NCBI RefSeq assembly: GCF_024753245.1
Contig: NZ_JANUGX010000002.1
Coordinates: 248,001-312,000 of the forward strand
Source of the DNA: Massilia norwichensis
Lineage (GTDB): Bacteria; Pseudomonadota; Gammaproteobacteria; Burkholderiales; Burkholderiaceae_D
Direction: 5' to 3'
Length of the DNA stretch: 64,000 bases
Shown here: positions 58,455 to 64,000 of the stretch, one piece after another
Position numbering within the stretch: position 1 is the first letter of the stretch
Layout of the letters: each line of letters starts with the position of its first letter
Position numbers and translations under genes: made by a program
The notes under the pieces: model-generated
The model's database searches: none
Seen by the model: only the letters and a program-made list of their open reading frames with translations
What the model was told of the DNA's origin: nothing

Positions 58455-59249
58455 TTATTCTCCTGCTTTCTCAGCAGCCGGCTTGGCAGCGCGGCGGCCT
58501 GCTGGTGCGGTACCTGGCTTGGCGCCCGGACGGCCACGGCCTGCCGGTTTGCCATCGTCACGACGCGGACCGCGCGGCTTCTTCTCGTCGGCCGGCACGT
58601 CGATCACCGGAGCTTCGCCGGTCGGCGAACGGTCACCCTTGTAGACCCAGACCTTGACACCGATGATGCCGTAGGTGGTCGAGGCTTCGCTGGTGCCGTA
58701 GTCGATATCGGCGCGCAGGGTGTGCAGCGGCACACGGCCTTCGCGGTACCATTCGGTACGTGCGATTTCGATGCCGTTCAGACGGCCCGACGACATGATC
58801 TTGATGCCGACAGCGCCCAGACGCATGGCGTTCTGCATCGCGCGCTTCATGGCGCGACGGAACATGATGCGCTTTTCGAGCTGCTGAGCGATCGAGTCAG
58901 CGATCAGCTGCGAGTCGATTTCCGGCTTGCGGATCTCTTCGATATTGACGTGCACCGGCACGCCCATGATCTTGGTCAGCGACGACTTCAGAACTTCGAT
59001 GTCTTCGCCTTTCTTGCCGATCACGACGCCAGGACGCGACGAGTAGATCGTGAAGCGGGCGTTCTTGGCCGGACGCTCGATGACGATGCGGCCGACAGAA
59101 GCGTTCTTCAGCTTCTTTTTCAGGAAAGCACGGGCTTCCAGGTCTTCCTTCAGCATGTCGGCGAAGTTGCCGTTGCCAGCGTACCAGCGCGAGGCCCAGT
59201 TACGGGTCACCGACAGGCGGAAGCCGGTCGGGTGGATTTTCTGTCCCAT
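58455..59249 (-). CDS. rpsC: 30S ribosomal protein S3
   Basis: The 264-residue protein starts [14 protein letters not shown] and has the KH domain ([19 protein letters not shown]) and [20 protein letters not shown]. It lines the mRNA entry channel. The Lys/Pro/Ala-rich tail after residue 215 is longer than in E. coli (233 residues), a betaproteobacterial trait. Confidence 0.98.
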   Translation of the reverse strand: MGQKIHPTGFRLSVTRNWASRWYAGNGNFADMLKEDLEARAFLKKKLKNASVGRIVIERPAKNARFTIYSSRPGVVIGKKGEDIEVLKSSLTKIMGVPVHVNIEEIRKPEIDSQLIADSIAQQLEKRIMFRRAMKRAMQNAMRLGAVGIKIMSSGRLNGIEIARTEWYREGRVPLHTLRADIDYGTSEASTTYGIIGVKVWVYKGDRSPTGEAPVIDVPADEKKPRGPRRDDGKPAGRGRPGAKPGTAPAGRRAAKPAAEKAGE

Positions 59250-59260
59250 CGTGTGACTCC

Positions 59261-59590
59261 TTAGTTACCGACAGTCACGTAGATGTGACAGGATTGTTTC
59301 GAAATGCGATCACCGCGGCCTTTGGCACGTGCCGTAAAGCGCTTCAGGATCGGACCCTTTTCGACGTAGATCTGAACGACCTTCAGTTCGTCGATGTCGG
59401 CACCATCGTTGTGCTCGGCGTTCGCAATTGCGGACTCCAGCACTTTCTTGATGATGGTGGCGCCTTTCTTCGGGCTGAACTGCAGGATGTTCAGCGCGGC
59501 GTCGACCTTCTTGCCACGGATCAGGTCCGCAACCAGGCGGCCCTTCTGCTCCGACAGGCGCACGCCTTTGAGGATAGCTTTAGTTTCCAT
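59261..59590 (-). CDS. rplV: 50S ribosomal protein L22
   Basis: The 109-residue protein has the conserved [19 protein letters not shown] and the long hairpin that reaches into the exit tunnel ([20 protein letters not shown]). Its start overlaps the rpsS stop by one base. Confidence 0.98.
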   Translation of the reverse strand: METKAILKGVRLSEQKGRLVADLIRGKKVDAALNILQFSPKKGATIIKKVLESAIANAEHNDGADIDELKVVQIYVEKGPILKRFTARAKGRGDRISKQSCHIYVTVGN

Positions 59591-59865
59591 TATTTCTTCG
59601 CCTTCTTGTCAGCGGCATGGCCCTTGAACGTACGGGTCAGGGCGAATTCGCCCAGCTTGTGACCCACCATGTTCTCGGACACATACACCGGCACGTGCAC
59701 CTTGCCGTTGTGGACGGCGATGGTCAGACCGATGAAGTCCGGAGTGATCGTCGAGCGGCGCGACCAGGTTTTGACTGGCTTCTTGTCTTTGGTCGCTTGC
59801 GCGGCTTCGACTTTTTTCACCAGGTGGGCGTCGATGAACGGCCCTTTTTTCAATGAACGAGTCAT
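59590..59865 (-). CDS. rpsS: 30S ribosomal protein S19
   Basis: The 91-residue protein starts [20 protein letters not shown] and has [20 protein letters not shown] and [17 protein letters not shown]. It contacts S13 in the 30S head. It lies nine bases after rplB. Confidence 0.98.
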   Translation of the reverse strand: MTRSLKKGPFIDAHLVKKVEAAQATKDKKPVKTWSRRSTITPDFIGLTIAVHNGKVHVPVYVSENMVGHKLGEFALTRTFKGHAADKKAKK

Positions 59866-59874
59866 GTTTTATCC

Positions 59875-60705
59875 TTATTTCTTGCCGCGACGCGAGACGA
59901 TCATCGACGAAGTGCGCTTGTTCGAACGCGTCTTCTTGCCCTTGGTCTGCTGGCCCCATGGCGACACCGGATGACGACCGGCTGCCGTACGACCTTCACC
60001 ACCACCGTGCGGGTGGTCGATCGGGTTCATGACGACACCGCGGACGGTCGGGCGGACACCGCGCCAACGCATCGCACCGGCTTTACCGATCTTGCGCAGG
60101 CTGTGTTCGGCGTTGCCGACTTCACCCACGGTGGCGCGGCACTCGATGTGCACGCGACGCACTTCACCCGAGCGCAGGCGAACCTGAGCGTAGGTACCTT
60201 CACGGGCCATCAGCACGACAGCGGCGCCGGCGGTGCGGGCCATCTGTGCGCCTTTACCCGGCAGCATTTCGACGCAGTGCATCACGGTACCAACCGGGAT
60301 GTTGCGGATCGGCAGGCAGTTACCGGCCTTGATCGGTGCTTCCGAACCGTTCATCAGCGTGTCGCCGACAGCAACGCCCTTCGGGGCGATGATGTAAGCG
60401 CGGGCGCCGTCGGCGTAGCACAGCAGGGCGATGTGGGCGGTACGGTTCGGGTCGTATTCGATACGCTCGACCTTGGCCGGGATGCCGTCCTTGCTGTTAC
60501 GCTTGAAGTCCACGACACGGTAGTGGTGCTTGTGACCACCGCCGATGTGACGGGTCGTGATGTGACCGTTGTTGTTACGGCCAGCAGTCTTCGATTTCTT
60601 CTCAACCAGGGCTGCGAACGGACGACCTTTGTACAGGTCGCTGTTCACAACCTTCACCATGCCGCGGCGGCCTGGGGAGGTTGGCTTCATCTTAACGAGT
60701 GCCAT
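59875..60705 (-). CDS. rplB: 50S ribosomal protein L2
   Basis: The 276-residue protein has [19 protein letters not shown] at the start and the peptidyl-transferase-proximal [15 protein letters not shown] near the end, including the essential histidine. Its start codon shares one base with the rplW stop. Confidence 0.99.
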   Translation of the reverse strand: MALVKMKPTSPGRRGMVKVVNSDLYKGRPFAALVEKKSKTAGRNNNGHITTRHIGGGHKHHYRVVDFKRNSKDGIPAKVERIEYDPNRTAHIALLCYADGARAYIIAPKGVAVGDTLMNGSEAPIKAGNCLPIRNIPVGTVMHCVEMLPGKGAQMARTAGAAVVLMAREGTYAQVRLRSGEVRRVHIECRATVGEVGNAEHSLRKIGKAGAMRWRGVRPTVRGVVMNPIDHPHGGGEGRTAAGRHPVSPWGQQTKGKKTRSNKRTSSMIVSRRGKK

Positions 60706-61022
60706 TATTTAGCCTCCTCGACAAAATTGATTTCCTGACCCGGCTTCAGGGCCACGAAAGCACGCTTGGTGTGGTTGCGACGACCGACGAAACGACCCGA
60801 ACGCTTTTGCTTGCCTTCGCGGTTCACGGTCTGCACCGACTCGACTTCCACCTTGAACAGCAGTTCGACGGCGGCTTTGATTTCCGGCTTGGTCGCGTCC
60901 GGCAGAACCTTGAACACGATCTGTTCGTTCTTTTCAGCGACGAAGGTCGCCTTTTCGGAAATGACCGGAGCCAGCAGCACCTTCATCAGGCGCTCTTCGC
61001 TGAATTTGATTGCGGCGCTCAT
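60705..61022 (-). CDS. rplW: 50S ribosomal protein L23
   Basis: The 105-residue protein has [20 protein letters not shown] and [17 protein letters not shown], typical of L23, which docks trigger factor and SRP at the exit. The first 11 residues ([11 protein letters not shown]) are an extension; an internal Met at 13 is a possible alternative start. It overlaps rplD by four bases. Confidence 0.97.
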   Translation of the reverse strand: MSAAIKFSEERLMKVLLAPVISEKATFVAEKNEQIVFKVLPDATKPEIKAAVELLFKVEVESVQTVNREGKQKRSGRFVGRRNHTKRAFVALKPGQEINFVEEAK

Positions 61023-61639
61023 GCGTACATCTCCTCGATCTTGGCCAGAGCAGCTTTGGTGACCAGGACTTTCTTGTAGAACACCAGCGACATCGGGTCA
61101 GCGTGCTTCGGCTCGACAACCAGCACGTTCGGCAGGTTGCGCGATGCCAGCAGCAGGTTTTCGTCGATGGTGTCGGTGATCACCAGGACCGATTCCAGAC
61201 CCATGCCTTGCAGCTTTTGCGACAGCAGCTTGGTCTTCGGGGCTTCGATGGTCAGGTTCTCGACGACGTTCAGACGCTCTTCGCGGGCCAGCTGCGACAG
61301 GATCGAGCACATACCGGCGCGATACATCTTCTTGTTGACCTTGTGCGAGAAGTTCTCGTCAGGCGAGTTCGGGAAGATGCGACCACCACCACGCCACAGC
61401 GGCGAGGACGACATACCGGCACGAGCACGGCCCGTACCTTTTTGACGCCACGGCTTCTTGGTGGTGTGGCTGACTTCTTCACGATCCTTCTGCTTGCGGT
61501 TACCCGAGCGCGCGTTGGCGGCGTAGGCGACCACGATCTGGTGGATCAGGGCTTCGTTGTAATCGCGACCGAACACGGTGTCGGCTGCGTTGGCTGCGCC
61601 AGCGGCTTGGCCTTGCTCATTCAGGAGCTTCAGTTCCAT
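61019..61639 (-). CDS. rplD: 50S ribosomal protein L4
   Basis: The 206-residue protein has the extended loop [20 protein letters not shown] that reaches the exit tunnel, and [18 protein letters not shown] in the globular part. In E. coli L4 represses its own S10 operon by acting on the leader; whether that holds here is unknown. It lies two bases after rplC. Confidence 0.98.
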   Translation of the reverse strand: MELKLLNEQGQAAGAANAADTVFGRDYNEALIHQIVVAYAANARSGNRKQKDREEVSHTTKKPWRQKGTGRARAGMSSSPLWRGGGRIFPNSPDENFSHKVNKKMYRAGMCSILSQLAREERLNVVENLTIEAPKTKLLSQKLQGMGLESVLVITDTIDENLLLASRNLPNVLVVEPKHADPMSLVFYKKVLVTKAALAKIEEMYA

Positions 61640-61641
61640 GC

Positions 61642-62298
61642 TTATGCTCCCTTCTTGGCTTTGACTTTGACGGCCGGCTTGACAACCACTTGACCGTTCT
61701 TGGCGCCAGGAACGGCACCCTTCACCAGCAGCAGTTGACGATCGGCGTCGATACGTGCGATTTCCAGGTTCTGGGTGGTGACAGTGACATCACCCATGTG
61801 ACCGGTCATGCGCTTACCAGGGAACACGCGACCCGGATCCTGTGCCATACCGATGGAACCCGGAACGTTGTGCGAACGCGAGTTACCGTGGGTAGCACGA
61901 CCCGACGAGAAGTTGTAACGCTTGATGGTACCGGCGTAGCCCTTACCGATCGAGGTGCCTTGCACGTCGATTTTCTGGCCCACTTCGAACATCGAGACAT
62001 TGACTGCGTCGCCAGCTTTGAAACCAGCGGCTTGAGCGGCGTCGATGCGGAATTCCTTCAGCAGCGTACCGGCTTCGACACCAGCTTTGGCGTAGTGACC
62101 CGCACTGGCCTTGTTCACGCGGGAAGCGCGACGTTGACCGAATACGACCTGAACAGCGGAGTAACCGTCAGTTTCAGGAGTTTTGACTTGCGCAACACGG
62201 TTGTTGGACACGTCCAGCACGGTGACAGGGATCGAATCGCCGTCATCCGTGAAGATACGCATCATGCCAACCTTGCGACCGAGAAGGCCCAGGCTCAT
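61642..62298 (-). CDS. rplC: 50S ribosomal protein L3
   Basis: The 218-residue protein starts [20 protein letters not shown] and has [20 protein letters not shown] and [15 protein letters not shown]. It is the first gene of the S10 operon in this window; rpsJ, which usually precedes it, is absent. GGAG lies six bases upstream of the ATG (62304-62307). Confidence 0.98.
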   Translation of the reverse strand: MSLGLLGRKVGMMRIFTDDGDSIPVTVLDVSNNRVAQVKTPETDGYSAVQVVFGQRRASRVNKASAGHYAKAGVEAGTLLKEFRIDAAQAAGFKAGDAVNVSMFEVGQKIDVQGTSIGKGYAGTIKRYNFSSGRATHGNSRSHNVPGSIGMAQDPGRVFPGKRMTGHMGDVTVTTQNLEIARIDADRQLLLVKGAVPGAKNGQVVVKPAVKVKAKKGA

Positions 62299-62352
62299 TT
62301 TTTCTCCATTCCCACCTACGATTGGGCGGGGCTAATTGAACTACAAAAACGC

Positions 62353-62418
62353 ATGGGCAAAAAAAGACTAGCCCATACCGAAGCCGGCTAGTATAGCGCG
62401 CGCTGCGGATAGGCGCAA
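62353..62418 (-). promoter_or_regulatory. Promoter and overlapping terminator-like hairpins upstream of rplC
   Basis: On the minus strand TTGCGC (62413-62418) and TATACT (62390-62395) are 17 bases apart and would start transcription about 85 bases before rplC. A stem ACTAGCC/GGCTAGT (62385-62391 with 62367-62373) followed by seven T looks like a terminator for transcripts from upstream. A second stem ATGGGC/GCCCAT (62371-62376 with 62353-62358) shares bases with it, so only one can form. It may be a simple terminator plus promoter, or an attenuator. Confidence 0.5.
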
Positions 62419-62502
62419 CAGGAGAATGCGAGAGCTGACGCGATCTGTTGCGTTTTACGCTGATGTATGGAGAAGGAAGGAATCCGTTCTGGCGAACGGC
62501 AC

Positions 62503-62528
62503 AGAAAAGGCAGTGCTTCGCCTTTTCT
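62503..62528 (-). terminator. Hairpin after tRNA-Val
   Basis: AGAAAAGGC (62503-62511), an eight-base loop, GCCTTTTCT (62520-62528) is a perfect nine-pair stem whose 3-prime arm on the minus strand is T-rich. It lies 34 bases past the tRNA. A second stem GCAGGC/GCCTGC (62531-62547) lies between them. Together they probably end the tRNA transcript. Confidence 0.6.
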
Positions 62529-62562
62529 CTGCAGGCTCGAGGCCTGCGCTATGGAGGAATTC

Positions 62563-62639
62563 TGGTGGGCGGTGCAGGATTCGAACCTGCGACCCCTTGG
62601 ATGTCGACCAAGTATTCTAACCAGCTGAACTAACCGCCC
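62563..62639 (-). tRNA. tRNA-Val (anticodon GAC), C33 variant
   Basis: A complete 77-nt cloverleaf with encoded CCA: acceptor GGGCGGT with ACCGCCC, D stem GTTC/GAAT, anticodon stem CTTGG/CCAAG, T arm GCAGG TTCGAAT CCTGC, discriminator A. The loop TCGACAT gives anticodon GAC. Position 33, almost always U, reads C here. The D arm (TAGTTCAG, GTTAGAATA) resembles that of tRNA-Asp, but A73, A35 and C36 are valine identity bases. Confidence 0.88.
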
Positions 62640-62798
62640 GGGGAGGCCGCATTATAAGGGCCTCGTTCAGGAAAGTGCAATACCCATCTGCAAAATCTTT
62701 TATGCGCCTTGCATGACGGTCCGCCAGTGCTCAGGCGTGCACGCCGGACTGAGCGCTTACAATGGCGCCGGAGCTCGCAACGAATCGAAAGGACAAGG

Positions 62799-63905
62799 AT
62801 GGACGCCGTCTTCCTGAACAATACTGTACTGACCTGGCTGACCGCACTCGGCGTGGCGCTCGGCACGATGCTGGCGCTGCACCTGGTCAAGAAGGTGCTG
62901 GTGCACCGCCTCGGCATCCTCGCCGAGCGCACCGAGACCCGGCTCGACGACGTCGCCGTGGCCGCCCTCAAGGCGACCAAGCGCACGGTAATCCTGGTCA
63001 TGGGCCTGTACGCCGGCAGCACCATATTGGCGCTGCCGCCGGCGGCGGACCTGTTCACCACCCGCGCCGCCATCGTGACCGGCCTGATCCAGGCGGCGAT
63101 CTGGGGCAACACCGCCCTGCGCGCCTGGCTCACCGATTACTACGGCACGGTCGATCCGGCGCGCGCCACCTCGGCGGCGGCAGTCGGCTTCATCGCGCGC
63201 ATGGTGCTGTGGGCGGTGATCCTCCTGATGATCCTGGATAACCTCGGCGTCAACATCACGACCCTGGTGGCCTCGCTCGGCATCGGCGGCATCGCCGTGG
63301 CACTGGCGGTACAGAACATCCTCGGCGACCTGTTCGCTTCGCTGTCGATCGTGCTCGACAAGCCCTTCGTGGTGGGTGACTTCGTGATCGTCGACAAATT
63401 CCTGGGCACCGTCGAGTACGTGGGCCTGAAAACCACCCGCCTGCGCAGCCTGGGCGGCGAGCAGCTGGTGTTCTCGAACGCCGACCTGCTCAAGAGCCGG
63501 CTGCAGAACATGACGCGCATGAGCAGGCGACGCGTGGTGTTCGGCTTCGGCGTTCCCTACGGTACCCCGACCGCCACGCTGCGCGCAATCCCGCCGCTGC
63601 TGACCGAACTGGTCAAGGCGCGCGAGCAAACCACCTTCGACCGCGCCCATTTCAGCGGCGTCGGCCCGGCAGCCTACAACTTCGAGGTGGTGTACTGGGT
63701 CGAGTCGCCGGACTACCTGGTGTTCATGGACATCCAACAAGAGATCTGGCTGCAACTGCTCGACCGCCTGGCGGAGCTGGACGTACCTCTGGCCTTCCCG
63801 ACCCAGACCCTGCACGTGCACGACGCGCGCGATCTGGCGGCCGGCGGCAAGGATGCGGCGGCGGCCGAAAAAGGACCGGCACCGCTGCCGCCGCTGCCGG
63901 CTTGA
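62799..63905 (+). CDS. MscS-family mechanosensitive ion channel
   Basis: The 368-residue membrane protein has about four to five helices, ending in the pore helix ASLGIGGIAVALAVQNILGD with the Gly/Ala pattern of MscS TM3. The beta domain follows (VVGDFVIVDKFLGTVEYVGL), then an alpha/beta vestibule and a Pro/Ala-rich tail. Such channels release solutes on hypo-osmotic shock. The frame is open upstream to 62709, but the ATG at 62799 follows AAAGGACAAGG and fits the first helix. The stop is one base from the next gene's stop. Confidence 0.92.
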   Translation: MDAVFLNNTVLTWLTALGVALGTMLALHLVKKVLVHRLGILAERTETRLDDVAVAALKATKRTVILVMGLYAGSTILALPPAADLFTTRAAIVTGLIQAAIWGNTALRAWLTDYYGTVDPARATSAAAVGFIARMVLWAVILLMILDNLGVNITTLVASLGIGGIAVALAVQNILGDLFASLSIVLDKPFVVGDFVIVDKFLGTVEYVGLKTTRLRSLGGEQLVFSNADLLKSRLQNMTRMSRRRVVFGFGVPYGTPTATLRAIPPLLTELVKAREQTTFDRAHFSGVGPAAYNFEVVYWVESPDYLVFMDIQQEIWLQLLDRLAELDVPLAFPTQTLHVHDARDLAAGGKDAAAAEKGPAPLPPLPA

Positions 63906-63906
63906 G

Positions 63907-64000
63907 TCAGGCGCCCTGCTCCGGCGGGGCCAGCTGCATCCAGGTCAGGCGCCAGGTGCCGTCGCGCCGCCCGCCGGCCTCGAAATACGGCAGGAAGGTC
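63907..64000 (-). CDS. C-terminal end of an unidentified protein (cut by window edge)
   Basis: An open frame enters from the right edge and reads about 30 residues (FLPYFEAGGRRDGTWRLTWM, then QLAPPEQGA) before TGA at 63907-63909. Amino-acid composition looks coding and it converges on the MscS gene with one base between stops. Too little is visible to name the protein. Confidence 0.5.
   Translation of the reverse strand, partial: TFLPYFEAGGRRDGTWRLTWMQLAPPEQGA

Noticed and set aside
62426..62633. Two short plus-strand frames over the tRNA-Val region
   Set aside because: They read through the antisense of a tRNA gene and its terminator hairpins, so they are not genes.

Overview
ORGANISM. The window is GC-rich, densely coded DNA of a Gram-negative betaproteobacterium. 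The gene orders (ispE / tRNA-Gln / prs / rplY / pth; pilMNOPQ divergent from a class A PBP; cytochrome c4 / resB / ccsB; secY / infA / rpmJ / rpsM) fit Burkholderiales, and the whole resembles Oxalobacteraceae such as Massilia. That genus call is inference from memory of gene order and protein style, not from a search. There is no phage, plasmid, insertion sequence or CRISPR array; this is core chromosome. || LAYOUT. 1-5800 (minus): a TPR lipoprotein, lolB, ispE, tRNA-Gln, prs, rplY and the start of pth. 5884-9821 (plus): mutM, a dynamin-like GTPase and mutY. 9833-19767 (minus): dgt, a fused aroK-aroB reading frame, an Ig-like lipoprotein and pilQ-P-O-N-M. 20100-25541 (plus): PBP1a, a KaiC-like double ATPase and a hybrid histidine kinase. 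25571-27479: cyaY divergent from an LptM-type lipoprotein and lysA. 27598-29768 (minus): a membrane-anchored XRE regulator with an uncharacterised exported partner, plus small envelope proteins. 29770-35606 (minus): msrQ/msrP, ccsB, resB and cytochrome c4. 35776-37514 (plus): engB and hemB. 37604-38503 (minus): a TonB-like protein. 38739-46032: an RND pump and adaptor with their own two-component system and a divergent Spy-like chaperone. 46079-48010 (minus): dsbD. 48122-62298 (minus): the alpha, spc and S10 ribosomal-protein operons with rpoA, infA and secY; rpsJ is absent from the front of S10. 62563-62639: tRNA-Val(GAC). 62799-63905 (plus): an MscS channel. || HOW THE GENES WORK TOGETHER. 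The main themes are translation (27 genes if rpoA, infA and secY are counted), envelope assembly and envelope stress (lolB, type IV pilus, PBP1a, RND/two-component/Spy, DsbD, MsrPQ), cytochrome c maturation with a cytochrome c4 substrate, and base-excision repair. || LESS ORDINARY CONTENT. Two short palindromic repeat families are scattered between genes: a GTGGGCAC doublet in three copies, one of which supplies the last codons and stop of a kinase gene, and a CCCGC hairpin family in five places, one copy pair sitting inside the alpha operon. Other points are the in-frame AroK-AroB fusion, the KaiC/kinase pair, the XRE membrane regulator pair, a tRNA-Val whose anticodon loop has C33, and unusually long hairpin-containing gaps inside the ribosomal-protein cluster.
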